Shown one piece after another: positions 1 through 8,262 of a stretch of 31,435 bases of DNA. The stretch comes from JBBTCJ01 sp038043285 (GTDB lineage Bacteria > Planctomycetota > Phycisphaerae > UBA1845): assembly GCA_038043285.1 (NCBI GenBank), contig JBBTCJ010000108.1:1-31435 (forward strand). The letters run 5' to 3'. A program made the position numbers and the translations under genes. Numbering within the stretch: the first letter of the stretch is position 1; each line of letters opens with the position of its first letter. A model generated the notes under the pieces. That model was given only the letters and a program-made list of their open reading frames with translations. It was not told the DNA's origin and ran no database searches.

Positions 1-94
1 GAACCCGTGGATAGCCGCGCGCACCCTTTCCGACGTCCCTACGCAGGCGCTCGCTCCCCAACCCCACGAAACCGAGCGCGCGCGAAGTTATTTG

Positions 95-375
95 AATAGA
101 GCCGCGACCGACAAGGAGCGGACCGTCTTTTCGATCAGAGCCGCAACCCAGTGAGAGTGGGCCGTTCCCGCCAATCCCTGCGGCTCGACGAAATGATTCT
201 GCACGGAATCACGAGCGATGCGCCTTACAGAAAGCCGATCGCCACATCCGTACCGCGACCACGATCAGAGCCGCGACAGCATGGAGCGATGTCTTTTCTT
301 GATCCGTACCGCGACAGTATGGAGCGGTCGCCGTTTCGATCCGTACCGCGACCGTCAGGGAGCGGCCCCTCCGTC
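95..375 (+). repeat. Cluster of six dispersed hairpin-repeat units
   Basis: Units start near 95, 132, 246, 263, 301 and 338. The last three are spaced 37-38 bp. The consensus opens with GATCMGWRCCGCGACC and ends in AGGGAGCGG. The best copy (from 338) contains the 20-nt core CCGCGACCGTCAGGGAGCGG, which can fold into a hairpin: CCGC pairs with GCGG, two opposed G-A mismatches follow, CC pairs with GG, and the loop is GTCA. The unit at 246 is truncated, and the one at 132 is strongly diverged. Two head variants exist, one reading CAGAGCC and one CCGTACC. Spacing and divergence do not fit a CRISPR array. Confidence 0.8.
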
Positions 376-530
376 TTCCCCGACGCGGTTGCGTCACCGA
401 TGCGCATGGCCGGCAGATTGGACGGACAGTTGGAGCAGGCGTAAACTCGCTTGCGAGCGTGGCACGGCAAGGGGCGCCAAAACGGCCCCGCACAAAGTGG
501 AAAGTACGTCCTCGAACATCGTGGCATCGC

Positions 531-546
531 GCGGGCTGAAGCCCGC
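531..546. repeat. Small palindrome, GGGCT...AGCCC type
   Basis: GCGGGCT (531-537) and AGCCCGC (540-546) form a 7-bp inverted repeat with a 2-nt centre. A palindrome of the same design is found at 24022-24038 between the BlaI-type and M56 genes, so this is a dispersed element rather than a terminator of a local gene. Confidence 0.6.
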
Positions 547-627
547 GGCTCGGGGAAACGACGCAATGTCAGCACTTTCCAATTTGGTTGCACCCATTTG
601 GTCAATCCCCCTGCGGAGGTTCTCTCA

Positions 628-1602
628 GTGACGAATCGCCTGTGGTCGAAGCGGATCATGACGTTGCTTGTTGGTTTGCTGGCCGGCGTGTGGGGGTGTC
701 CAGCCGGAACCGGCACCACGCCGCCGGACAACAACGGCGGAGGGGACGGCGGCGGTGATGGCGGGGGAGGTGCGGACGGCGGTGGTGACGGAGGTGGAAC
801 CGACGGCGGGGCCAGTGAAACCGCATCGGGGACCTACGACCAGGTTCTCGGTCTGGAGTTGGAGGTCGAGGGTCTGCGCCTCGACGTGCCGGAAGACGCG
901 CTCACCACGTCGCCGACGTTGTCGATCCGGGTTGCGGCCACGGATGATCTTCCCGAAGCGGTCCCCGGGACAACGGGGATCGCGGCCGGCGTGTTCTCTC
1001 CCGACGGACAGACATTCCTGGTTCCCGTTGAGGTCCGCGTTCAGTTGGCGTTTGCGACGATCCTCCCATTGCTGCCGGTGCTGACGTTTGATGAAGCCCT
1101 CGACGATTGGGTGGGAACGGGCGAGATGGCCGACGTGGAGACCGACGGCACGGAGGCGGTTTTTGAGGCCGAGCACTTCTCGATCCTGGGGGTTCCCGAT
1201 CCGGTTCCGATCCCCGCGCCCGGCGATCCGGTGGACTCGGTCTTTGCGCTGGCCAACAACGGCTCGTTCATTTCCGACGCCATCAGCAGCACGATGGCTT
1301 CGCTGCTGTACTCGGACACCGGCTCCACCTTCAGCATCAGCGTGGTCTCGCAGGAGGTCAACGACGAGGGGCAGATCGAGACCAAGGCGCTGGGGTTGTC
1401 GGCGTTTCAGGTGACGACGGTGGACAACTACGTCATCGGCATCGTCGGCGGAGGAACGTCGCTGTACAACGACGGCCAATTGAACGAACCCGCGGTCGGC
1501 GTCATGGTGATGAGCGTGTCGGAGGGTTTCGTCACCGTCAGCGTGTACGCCGCCACTCCAAAGCGCGTCATCGCCGGCACGCTGACCGGGCAGGAATTCT
1601 AG
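628..1602 (+). CDS. Secreted lipoprotein with ZU5-like domain
   Basis: Predicted 324-residue exported lipoprotein of unknown function. The GTG start at 628 was chosen because a clear GGAGG (615-619) sits 8 nt upstream and it gives a proper signal sequence: a basic start, a hydrophobic core at about residues 10-21, and a lipobox-like V-W-G-C with the candidate lipidated Cys at 24. An ATG at 658 is the alternative. Residues about 35-62 are a Gly/Asp-rich low-complexity linker of the kind that tethers a domain to the membrane. Residues about 75-200 resemble the ZU5 fold: the segment around GLRLDVPEDAL, a later PDGQTFLVPVEV, and the closing EHFSILGV. The C-terminal 110 residues are not recognised. 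The gene stands alone, with repeats on both sides. ZU5-like is a moderate-confidence guess; export and lipidation are better supported. Confidence 0.75.
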   Translation: MTNRLWSKRIMTLLVGLLAGVWGCPAGTGTTPPDNNGGGDGGGDGGGGADGGGDGGGTDGGASETASGTYDQVLGLELEVEGLRLDVPEDALTTSPTLSIRVAATDDLPEAVPGTTGIAAGVFSPDGQTFLVPVEVRVQLAFATILPLLPVLTFDEALDDWVGTGEMADVETDGTEAVFEAEHFSILGVPDPVPIPAPGDPVDSVFALANNGSFISDAISSTMASLLYSDTGSTFSISVVSQEVNDEGQIETKALGLSAFQVTTVDNYVIGIVGGGTSLYNDGQLNEPAVGVMVMSVSEGFVTVSVYAATPKRVIAGTLTGQEF

Positions 1603-1627
1603 GAACGTGTTTGAAAAGCCGTTGTTT

Positions 1628-1655
1628 GATCAGAGCCGCGACCGCGAGGGAGCGG
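1628..1655 (+). repeat. Dispersed hairpin repeat, GCGA loop variant
   Basis: A full copy of the 28-bp unit lies between two convergent genes. The core differs from the main form only in the loop, which reads GCGA instead of GTCA, so the GNNA loop pattern is kept. The stem and the tandem G-A mismatch are intact. No separate terminator is evident between the stops at 1602 and 1693, so this hairpin is the only strong fold there. Confidence 0.75.
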
Positions 1656-1692
1656 GCCTTTCCGCAGATTGGAACCGGTCATCTTAAGCGAT

Positions 1693-2808
1693 CTAAAGCA
1701 GTTTCCGCAGCGAATTGCACACCAAGTCCACGTCGGCTTCGGTCAGTTCATGGTGCAACGGCAGGGCCAGGGTTCGCGCGGCAAGGGCTTCGCAGACCGG
1801 GAAGTCGCCGGGCTTGGAGCCGAACCGCTCGGCGTAGAAGGGTTGCAGGTGAATCGGCGTGAAGTAGTTATTGCAGCCGATGCCGCGCGACGACAGTTGG
1901 CCCAGGATACGGTCGCGGTCGGCCTGGGCGTATTCGTCGGCGAGGCGCACAACGAAGACGAACCAACTGACGCGCTGGTCGGGCAGAACGTGTTGCATGC
2001 GCACGCGGCGATCGTCGGCCAAGCGGGCGTGGTACAGCGAGTACACGCGGTCGCGCTGGGCGATGATCTCGTCGATGCGCCGAAGCTGGGCGAGGCCCAG
2101 AGCGGCGTTGATGTCACTGAGCCGGTAGTTGTAGCCCAGGCGCTGATGGGCGAGCCAGCCGCCGCCCGCGTCGCGGCCCTGGTTGCGAAGCGAGCGGCAC
2201 AGATCGGCCAGGGCGTCGTCGTCGGTAACGATCATGCCGCCCTCGCCGGTAGTCAACTGCTTGTTGGGGTAAAAGCCGAAGACGCCGACGTCGCCCAGGG
2301 ATCCGGCGGGTCTCCCGCGATAGCGACTGCCCAGAGCCTCACACGAATCCTCGATGACTCGAAGCCTGCGGCAGCCGGCGATCGCGCGGATGGCCTCCAT
2401 GTCCGCGATCTGCCCGAAAACGTCGACGGGGAGGATGGCTTTCGTGCGTGGCGTGATTACGGCCTCGATCTTCGTCGGGTCGATGTTCCAGGTCTTGGCG
2501 TCGACGTCCACGAAGATCGGCGTCGCGCCTTCCATCAGGATGCAGTTTGACGACGCGACGAACGAAAACGGAGTGGTGACGACTTCGTCTCCCGGTCCGA
2601 CGCCCAGGGCGCGAATGAGCATGTGCAGGCCCGCGGTCCCGCTGCAACAGGCGACCGCGTGTCTCGTGCCGCAATAGCGCGCGAACTCGTGTTCGAACTC
2701 CGGCACCTTCGGTCCCAGACTGAGGTTGGGCGTGCGGAGGACGGCCACGACGGCGTCGATTTCCGCCTCGGTGACGTTGGGGCGGGCCAATGGGATCGTT
2801 CGATTCAT
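1693..2808 (-). CDS. DegT/DnrJ/EryC1/StrS-family PLP aminotransferase
   Basis: A 371-residue sugar aminotransferase of normal family length. These enzymes use pyridoxal phosphate to transfer an amino group, usually from glutamate, onto a keto-sugar nucleotide. The PLP-binding lysine is Lys183 in the motif FYPNKQLTTGEGG. The Asp that contacts the pyridine nitrogen is Asp154 in VIEDSCEALG. The PLP-phosphate region is near residues 56-60 (SGTAG), and the C-terminal half includes the usual YNYRLSDINAALG segment. It diverges from a WbpA-type UDP-sugar dehydrogenase 147 bp away. That pairing fits amino-sugar synthesis for surface polysaccharide or glycoprotein glycans, possibly a WbpE-like step; the exact substrate cannot be read from the sequence. 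A perfect minus-strand TATAAT lies about 48 bp upstream of the start. Confidence 0.93.
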   Translation of the reverse strand: MNRTIPLARPNVTEAEIDAVVAVLRTPNLSLGPKVPEFEHEFARYCGTRHAVACCSGTAGLHMLIRALGVGPGDEVVTTPFSFVASSNCILMEGATPIFVDVDAKTWNIDPTKIEAVITPRTKAILPVDVFGQIADMEAIRAIAGCRRLRVIEDSCEALGSRYRGRPAGSLGDVGVFGFYPNKQLTTGEGGMIVTDDDALADLCRSLRNQGRDAGGGWLAHQRLGYNYRLSDINAALGLAQLRRIDEIIAQRDRVYSLYHARLADDRRVRMQHVLPDQRVSWFVFVVRLADEYAQADRDRILGQLSSRGIGCNNYFTPIHLQPFYAERFGSKPGDFPVCEALAARTLALPLHHELTEADVDLVCNSLRKLL

Positions 2809-2833
2809 GTCGATTCTTCGGCGCGCCGGCGGC

Positions 2834-2863
2834 TTGGCCGTCGCCGTGTCGGGGGATTATAGT
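2834..2863 (+). promoter_or_regulatory. Probable sigma70-type promoter of the UDP-sugar dehydrogenase gene
   Basis: TTGGCC (2834-2839, 4/6 to TTGACA) and TATAGT (2858-2863, 5/6 to TATAAT) are separated by 18 bp. This predicts a start near 2870 and an 85-nt leader before the ATG at 2956. It is a rare AT-rich island in a GC-rich spacer. Confidence 0.45.
2856..2861 (-). promoter_or_regulatory. Minus-strand -10 box for the aminotransferase gene
   Basis: The minus strand reads a perfect TATAAT here, overlapping the plus-strand -10 box at 2858-2863. The best -35 candidate, TTATCG 18 nt upstream, is poor. If both boxes are used, the two divergent genes cannot initiate independently. Confidence 0.4.
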
Positions 2864-2955
2864 ACGCCTGCGCCGGTACCGATAATCCGTCGGCGGGCGC
2901 GTCGCCGCGCGGGGAATGCGTGCGGGTAGCTCGGCACGATCAGAAGGGACGACGA

Positions 2956-4353
2956 ATGCGTAAGCCGAAGCGATCATCGAAGCCGGCCGTCACCAGCGAG
3001 GAGCGCCAGCCGCGCCGCACCTCCGGACCGCTTCTTGTCGAGGCCGAGTGGTTGAAGGCGATCGAAGCGCGAACCGCGCGCGTGGGCATCATCGGCATGG
3101 GGTACGTGGGGTTGCCGCTGATGCGCACCTTCTGTCGCGCGGGGTTCAATTGCACGGGGTTCGACATCGACCCCGCCAAGGTCGAGAAGCTGAACGCCGG
3201 CAAGAGCTACATCAAGCACATTCCCTCGGCGCTGATCCGTCAGGTGGTATCCGAGGGGCGCTTTCGGGCCAGCACCGACCCGAAGTCGCTCGAGCAGTGC
3301 CACGCGATTCTGATCTGCGTGCCGACGCCGCTGACCAAGACCCGCGATCCGGACATGACCTACGTCGAGAACACGGCCCACCTGATCGCCGATCATCTGC
3401 GCCGCGGACAGTTGATCGTTCTGGAAAGCACGACCTATCCGGGCACGACGCGGGAGCTGGTCAAGCCGATCCTCGAGGCGAGCGGGCTTCGCGCGGGGCA
3501 TGACTTCTTCCTGGGGTTCTCGCCGGAGCGCGAGGATCCCGGGCGAACGGACTTCACGACCGAGACGATCCCCAAGCTCGTCGGAGGGTTGGAATCCAAG
3601 AGCCGACGGATCGCCACCGCCTTGTACGCCGCCGCGGTACGCAAGGTGGTCCCGGTTTCAAGTTGCGAAGTGGCGGAGGCTGCGAAGATTCTCGAGAACG
3701 TCTACCGCTGCGTGAACATCGCGCTCATCAATGAATTGAAGTTGCTGTTTGACCGCATGGGGATCGACGTGTGGGAGGTGGTGCGCGCCGCCTCCACCAA
3801 GCCGTTCGGCTTCCAGGCGTTCTATCCTGGTCCGGGACTGGGCGGGCACTGCATTCCGATCGACCCGTTTTACCTGACCTGGAAGGCCCGGCAGTATGAC
3901 ATGAGCACGCGGTTCATCGAGCTTGCCGGCGAGATCAACACCTCGATGCCGGAGTACGTGATCCATCGCGTCGGCGAAGCCCTCAACCTGCGGCGCAAGT
4001 CGGTCAACGGTTCGCGCGTCTTGGTTCTCGGATTGGCCTACAAAAAGGACGTTGACGACATCCGCGAGTCGCCGTCGATCGCGTTGATCGAGTTGCTCAA
4101 GGAGCGCGGGGCCAAGGTGGACTACAACGATCCGCACGTTCCCCACACGCCCAAGCAGCGCGAGCACAATCTGGGGATGGCCAGCAAGAAACTTTCCGCG
4201 GCGGTGCTGAAATCCTACGACTGCGTGCTGATTGCGACGGACCACTCGTCGTACGACTACGCCTGGATTGTGCGGCACGCCCGCCTGGTGGTGGACACGC
4301 GCAACGCGACGGCGAACGTCAAGAACGGCCGGGCGAAGATCGTCAAGGCATAA
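2956..4353 (+). CDS. wbpA: UDP-N-acetylglucosamine 6-dehydrogenase, WbpA type
   Basis: A 465-residue NAD-dependent UDP-sugar dehydrogenase that oxidises C6 of a UDP-N-acetylhexosamine to the uronic acid. The ATG at 2956 was chosen because an AGAAGGGA purine run (2942-2949) lies just upstream; the open frame extends 12 codons further 5'. The NAD-binding Rossmann motif VGIIGMGYVGLPL is near residues 43-55. The catalytic cysteine is Cys299 within GPGLGGHCIPIDPFYL, a signature close to WbpA and distinct from plain UDP-glucose dehydrogenases. The C-terminal UDP-binding domain (about 340-465) contains VLGLAYKKDVDDIRESPS. The divergent DegT-type aminotransferase is a plausible partner in making amino-uronic sugars. 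The substrate assignment (GlcNAc rather than ManNAc) is by motif memory and is less certain than the family. Confidence 0.88.
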   Translation: MRKPKRSSKPAVTSEERQPRRTSGPLLVEAEWLKAIEARTARVGIIGMGYVGLPLMRTFCRAGFNCTGFDIDPAKVEKLNAGKSYIKHIPSALIRQVVSEGRFRASTDPKSLEQCHAILICVPTPLTKTRDPDMTYVENTAHLIADHLRRGQLIVLESTTYPGTTRELVKPILEASGLRAGHDFFLGFSPEREDPGRTDFTTETIPKLVGGLESKSRRIATALYAAAVRKVVPVSSCEVAEAAKILENVYRCVNIALINELKLLFDRMGIDVWEVVRAASTKPFGFQAFYPGPGLGGHCIPIDPFYLTWKARQYDMSTRFIELAGEINTSMPEYVIHRVGEALNLRRKSVNGSRVLVLGLAYKKDVDDIRESPSIALIELLKERGAKVDYNDPHVPHTPKQREHNLGMASKKLSAAVLKSYDCVLIATDHSSYDYAWIVRHARLVVDTRNATANVKNGRAKIVKA

Positions 4354-4458
4354 TGCCGCGAACGGCGTTTCACCTCTTTGGAGCCTCCAGACCGGATGAT
4401 CCGCGGCCCTACAGAAAAATGGATTCTGCTGCAAGGACCGACGTTGCGCCCCCAGGCT

Positions 4459-5346
4459 TTATCGCCACGCCTCGCCGGCCTGAAGGTAGAGACTTAAGTA
4501 TTGTGTCCAGTCGAAGAGGACATGGGCGACGATCGCCGGGACGATGGACCGTCGCCATACGGCGGCGGCGCTGAGAACCATGGACAGCAGCGAAACCATC
4601 ACCAGGGCGGCGCTGGTCTGGTCGGCCGCGTGCAACGAGGTGAACACGGCGGTGCTCACTGCGATCGCCGCAATCCAGGAACCCATCAGCCGGCGCAGGC
4701 GCGGCAGCACGAATCCCCGAAAGACGATCTCCTCGTAAACGCCGATGACCGACGCGATCAGGAAGAACTTCGCCGGGTGCATCCGCGGAATGAGTTGCAT
4801 CAACCTTGCGCCATTCTCCTCAAATTGTTTCAGAAACTCAGGCCAGGCAAGGTACAGCGTGAGGAACGTCATGGCGGTGGCTGCATAGATGGTCCTCAGG
4901 GTGAGCAGGCCCCACAATCCCTCCACCCACCAGGGTCGGCCGGCGAGTCCGAGCGAAGGCGCCCGGCCGCCGCGACGGCGGACGATCCATGCGACCAGTC
5001 CGATGGCGCCGGCGGCGCGAAGGCAGAGCATCGGGCCAAAGACCTCCTTGACGACGACGCGCTTCGCGGTTTCCGATGCGGTTGCGGCATCGACGGCGTT
5101 GGCCCCGATGACCCGGCGGATGATTTCCCCGACGCCCAGCTCAAAGACGACGATGAGGACCGCAAACAGGGCGAGGTCGGTGACGGCCTGTCTGCGCGAG
5201 ATGGACGCGAGAAGCATCTCATCGCCCGGTTGGGGCGGCGGCGGCGGCGCGACGAACGCGAGCGGCCTGGCCATCGGAACGTACGCCCGGGTGACCGGCT
5301 CCAGCGAGGCGGATTCGTCAGGCGGCGAATGAGGCGAATCGTTCAT
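4459..5346 (-). CDS. CPBP-family (CAAX/Abi) intramembrane metalloprotease
   Basis: A 295-residue integral membrane protein of the CPBP family, glutamic-type or metal-dependent proteases that cut within or next to membranes. The first ~45 residues are a Pro-rich soluble tail. Hydrophobic segments are at about 56-75, 105-122, 145-168, 193-205, 222-240, 245-263 and 266-285. The family motifs are all present: Glu205-Glu206 with Arg210 (YEEIVFRGF), His239 in SLHAADQ, and His275 with Asp279 in HVLFDW. It is therefore probably active. It lies 84 bp downstream of sucD on the same strand and may share its transcript, although no functional link is known. Substrate and physiological role cannot be inferred. 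Confidence 0.88.
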   Translation of the reverse strand: MNDSPHSPPDESASLEPVTRAYVPMARPLAFVAPPPPPQPGDEMLLASISRRQAVTDLALFAVLIVVFELGVGEIIRRVIGANAVDAATASETAKRVVVKEVFGPMLCLRAAGAIGLVAWIVRRRGGRAPSLGLAGRPWWVEGLWGLLTLRTIYAATAMTFLTLYLAWPEFLKQFEENGARLMQLIPRMHPAKFFLIASVIGVYEEIVFRGFVLPRLRRLMGSWIAAIAVSTAVFTSLHAADQTSAALVMVSLLSMVLSAAAVWRRSIVPAIVAHVLFDWTQYLSLYLQAGEAWR

Positions 5347-5430
5347 CGAGATTCACGGCGCCGGACCGCGACGGCCATCAGATCTCGCCCATTTTCAGGA
5401 TCAGCGACGACAACGGCGCGGGTATGGGCA

Positions 5431-6321
5431 TCATACCGCGAGCGCCTTGGCGACCGAGGCGCCGATGTCGGCCGGCGAGTTGGCGACGGTCACGCCCGCC
5501 TCTTTGAGGGCGGCGATCTTGGACGTCGCGGTTCCCTCGCCGCCGCTGATGATGGCGCCGGCATGGCCCATGCGCTTGCCCGGCGGGGCGGTCTGGCCGG
5601 CGATGAAGGCGACCACGGGCTTGGTGACGTTTTTGCGAATGTGCTGAGCGGTTTCCTCCTCGTCGCTGCCGCCGATCTCGCCGATCATCACCATCGCGTC
5701 GGTCTTGTCGTCCGCCTGGAACAGGTCGAGCAACTCGATGAAGTTCAGCCCTTTGACGGGATCACCGCCGATGCCGATGCAGGTGGACTGGGCGACGCCG
5801 CGCGTGGTGCACTGCCAGACGGCCTCGTAGGTCAGCGTTCCGCTGCGGGAGATGATGCCCACGGTCTTGCATCCGCGCTCCCAGGGTTTGTGGATGTATC
5901 CGGGCATGATGCCGATCTTGCACTCGCCCGGGGTGATGATGCCGGGGCAGTTCGGACCGACGAGCAGGGCGGCCTTTTGGTCGAGGTAGGCCCGGGCCTT
6001 GACCATGTCAAGCGTGGGAACGCCCTCGGTGATGAGCACCACGAGGGAGCAGCCGGCGTCGGCGGCCTCCATCGCGGCGTCGGCGGCGAAGGGGGCGGGG
6101 ACGAAGATCATGGCCACGTCCGCCCCGGTTTCCGCGACCGCGTCGTGACAGGTGTCGAACACCGGAAGCCCGTGCTCGGACTTGGTTCCGCCCTTTCCCG
6201 GTGAGACGCCGCCGACCATTTTTGTGCCATATTCGAGGCACTTGGCGGTGTGGAACGCACCGGCTTTGCCGGTGATCCCCTGGCAGATCACCTTGGTGTT
6301 GCGATCAACGAGAATGCTCAT
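5431..6321 (-). CDS. sucD: Succinyl-CoA ligase (ADP/GDP-forming), alpha subunit
   Basis: A 296-residue alpha subunit of succinyl-CoA synthetase, which interconverts succinyl-CoA and succinate with substrate-level phosphorylation in the TCA cycle. The N-terminal CoA-binding Rossmann domain covers about residues 1-120, starting with CQGITGKAGAFHT and GGVSPGKGG. The ligase domain contains VGPNCPGI (121-128) and SRSGTLTYE (158-166). The phosphorylated active-site histidine is His253 in KRMGHAGAI. All key residues are intact and the length is normal. A purine-rich AAGGAG lies 11 nt upstream of the ATG. The beta-subunit gene sucC, normally directly upstream, is not there: 6322-6577 is non-coding and the next gene is unrelated. 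Confidence 0.97.
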   Translation of the reverse strand: MSILVDRNTKVICQGITGKAGAFHTAKCLEYGTKMVGGVSPGKGGTKSEHGLPVFDTCHDAVAETGADVAMIFVPAPFAADAAMEAADAGCSLVVLITEGVPTLDMVKARAYLDQKAALLVGPNCPGIITPGECKIGIMPGYIHKPWERGCKTVGIISRSGTLTYEAVWQCTTRGVAQSTCIGIGGDPVKGLNFIELLDLFQADDKTDAMVMIGEIGGSDEEETAQHIRKNVTKPVVAFIAGQTAPPGKRMGHAGAIISGGEGTATSKIAALKEAGVTVANSPADIGASVAKALAV

Positions 6322-6419
6322 GCGCTTCGGAACTCCTTACTTTCCCGACACCGACTCATTCGTGCACTTCGGCGGGGGCCGGCTGGACGTCCGCGCGCCG
6401 TGGTCCGCGAAAACTTCGT

Positions 6420-6447
6420 CCGCTCCCTGACGGTCGCGGCTCTGATA
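6420..6447 (-). repeat. Dispersed hairpin repeat, canonical copy
   Basis: On the minus strand this copy has the exact 20-nt core CCGCGACCGTCAGGGAGCGG preceded by TATCAGAG. It lies in the 256-bp space between the SPASM protein gene and sucD. Nothing else in 6322-6577 is recognisable beyond the AAGGAG (plus-strand 6333-6338) in front of sucD. Confidence 0.8.
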
Positions 6448-6577
6448 AACGACCGCGAGTCGCTACGGCTTGCCAAGATGGAGTATGGCGCGCCGGGGTG
6501 CGTCTGTCCACGGTCCAGCATGACAGCGCTGCCTTCGCGGGTGTAGTCCAAGTTTATGGCGGTGTCGGTCCTGCGGG

Positions 6578-8236
6578 TCAGGGTCTGTGCCATTCGTCGC
6601 AGGCGGCGCAAAGCGGGTGGGCGTCGAACCGGTCGCCGCGATGCAACTGCCGAAGCTCCTGCATGGCTGACCCGTGCCAGATCTCCGCAAGCGACTGCTC
6701 GTGGAGGTTTCCGACGGCGTGCGATCCACGATGATCCTGGTCGCATAGGGTGACGCGTCCGTCGGCGAACACGAGACAGCGCGAGCGAATCCGCCGACAG
6801 GGAATTCGCGTTGCGGGGGCCATGCGGATCACGCCGCGATCCTCCCGCTGTTTCGCCTGGTGCGAATACCCGGTGATGCACACCGTTCCAAGTCGGCGAA
6901 TCCATCCGTCGTGGAAATCGTCGAGCTCGGCGACGTTGTCGCGGGACTTGCACAACTCCGGCACCAGGATCGGGACCGCCGAGCCGGCTGCGTGGCGAAC
7001 CTCGGACAGGCGAGTCATTCGAGACGTGACGGCTTCGAGGTCGGCGCGGACGGGATCGGTGGGCGACTGCAAGGCCGCATAGAGCGGAGCGGTCCAGGCA
7101 TCCAACGGAACCATGACCACGTCCACGCGATGGCGCACGAGCAATTCGCACACTTCCGGGGTCACGTCGATGCCGGCGGTTCGTAGGGCGAGGCCGTGGA
7201 CGCCTTGGTCGTTCGACCCGGCCGGGCGCAGCGTCTGAAGGATGGTCGCGAGCTGCGGATGGCGAAGCGGATCGCCGAACCCTCCGAGCATCACCAGCGA
7301 ATCGTCATACCGCGAGATTCCCTCGACGATTCGCCGCACGATCGGGTCTTCGATCGGGCCTCGTTGACCAACTTCTGGTCCGCGCGGGCGAAGGAGGGCG
7401 TCCGGGTAGGGATCCTCGGTGGTCAACTCGATCTCGACTTCCCGCGGGGCCGGATCGACCTCGGTTACTTCGTAATCGAGCAGCCATTGGCCGATTGCCG
7501 CGGCGTGCAAGGGTCCACCGCCGCGCAACACCGCCTCCATGCGGCGGAAGGAACGCTCGGTGTCGGCGACCATGCGGCCGCTGGAAAAACGCACCGCGGC
7601 CGGAACTTCGAGGCAGCAGGGATGAAACAGGTGATCCTTCTGCGGCGCGTCCGGCTTGTAACTGAAGGCCACGCCGACGGGCACGTTTTTCTCGGCCAGT
7701 TCTTGAATCAGCGGGCGATCCAACAGCAGGCCGGCAAGCCCCGGCGGCGTCTGGGCGAACACCAGACGAACGTCGTCGCCCTGGGCGATGCGATGTCGAA
7801 GCATGTGCTCCGCAAGCCGCGGGTCCAGCAACGCGGCGGACCCGGGCGCGCACAGAACTCCGTCGGCGGGTTCACTTTCGAGAAGGGCGGCCAACACCCG
7901 GCAATCGCAGAACTCGTCGAAGTGCATGGCCCCGCCGAGTCCGCCGCGCCAGCCGTCCAGGGACCATTTGCGGGCCGCGCGGATCAACGCACCCCAGGGC
8001 GGCGGACCGGCGTCGACGGGGTGGACGGTGACGCGGAGGCCGTCAAGCATCCGCGCACATCGTGCCTGCTGATTCCCGGGACACAGCAGGTGAACGCCGT
8101 GGAGACCTTGGACCTCAAGGACGCGTTCCGCCGTCCGGCGAAGCACGGGGACGCCGCACAGCTCGTCGGCTTCGCGGCTGCGCGTGCCGATCGGCGACGA
8201 CGTGAGATCACACATGATGGCGGCAATGAACTTCAT
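6578..8236 (-). CDS. Nucleotidyltransferase-like / degenerate radical-SAM / SPASM fusion protein
   Basis: A 552-residue protein. Residues 1-240 resemble an SpsF/CMP-sugar-synthetase nucleotidyltransferase: beta strand MKFIAAIM, then GVPVLRRTAERV at 28-39. The usual R-x-G-S-x-R-x-P-x-K loop is not recognisable. Residues 265-440 look like a radical-SAM barrel: VEIELTT where the cluster loop should begin, and GGFGDPLRHPQL (318-329) matching the usual G-x-GEPL strand. However, the CxxxCxxC motif is absent; the segment reads EDPYPDALLRP. Residues 479-552 are a convincing SPASM domain with Cys480, GRVTLC (Cys498), GNLHEQSLAEIW, and Cys543/Cys546. The ATG at 8236 has a GGAGG only 3 nt upstream, and the frame is also open for 16 more codons. 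The gene follows a Maf-like DUF115 gene by 26 bp, which suggests flagellin or surface glycan modification. Catalytic activity is doubtful. Confidence 0.75.
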   Translation of the reverse strand: MKFIAAIMCDLTSSPIGTRSREADELCGVPVLRRTAERVLEVQGLHGVHLLCPGNQQARCARMLDGLRVTVHPVDAGPPPWGALIRAARKWSLDGWRGGLGGAMHFDEFCDCRVLAALLESEPADGVLCAPGSAALLDPRLAEHMLRHRIAQGDDVRLVFAQTPPGLAGLLLDRPLIQELAEKNVPVGVAFSYKPDAPQKDHLFHPCCLEVPAAVRFSSGRMVADTERSFRRMEAVLRGGGPLHAAAIGQWLLDYEVTEVDPAPREVEIELTTEDPYPDALLRPRGPEVGQRGPIEDPIVRRIVEGISRYDDSLVMLGGFGDPLRHPQLATILQTLRPAGSNDQGVHGLALRTAGIDVTPEVCELLVRHRVDVVMVPLDAWTAPLYAALQSPTDPVRADLEAVTSRMTRLSEVRHAAGSAVPILVPELCKSRDNVAELDDFHDGWIRRLGTVCITGYSHQAKQREDRGVIRMAPATRIPCRRIRSRCLVFADGRVTLCDQDHRGSHAVGNLHEQSLAEIWHGSAMQELRQLHRGDRFDAHPLCAACDEWHRP

Positions 8237-8262
8237 GCGCCTCCAGTCCGGCGGTTGACCCC

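Larger units (their letters stand above)
1..627. other. Gene-free, repeat-rich stretch before the lipoprotein gene
   Basis: I find no convincing gene here. Short open frames exist on both strands, but they run through the repeat units, overlap each other and look like no family I know. The stretch holds a cluster of hairpin repeat units (95-375) and a separate small palindrome (531-546). Positions 376-530 and 547-614 show nothing I can name. The end carries the ribosome binding site GGAGG (615-619) of the next gene. Confidence 0.6.

Noticed and set aside
95..375. CRISPR array
   Set aside because: Units are only 37-38 bp apart with almost no unique spacer, differ from each other, and recur singly across the window. 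No cas gene is present.
151..444. Small protein genes in the first 600 bases
   Set aside because: The frames consist mainly of translated repeat units, have no ribosome site that stands out, and conflict with overlapping frames of equal length.
4353..4370. Intrinsic terminator after the dehydrogenase gene
   Set aside because: Only a 4-bp stem (GCCG/CGGC) followed by three Ts; too weak to call.
4501..6204. Long plus-strand open frame (about 567 codons) across the CPBP and sucD genes
   Set aside because: It is antisense to two genes with full sets of conserved motifs, and its translation is rich in Arg/Gly/Asp/His with no family resemblance. Similar long antisense frames at 8710-10395, 23194-25932 and 28626-31097 are rejected for the same reason; they are expected in high-GC DNA.
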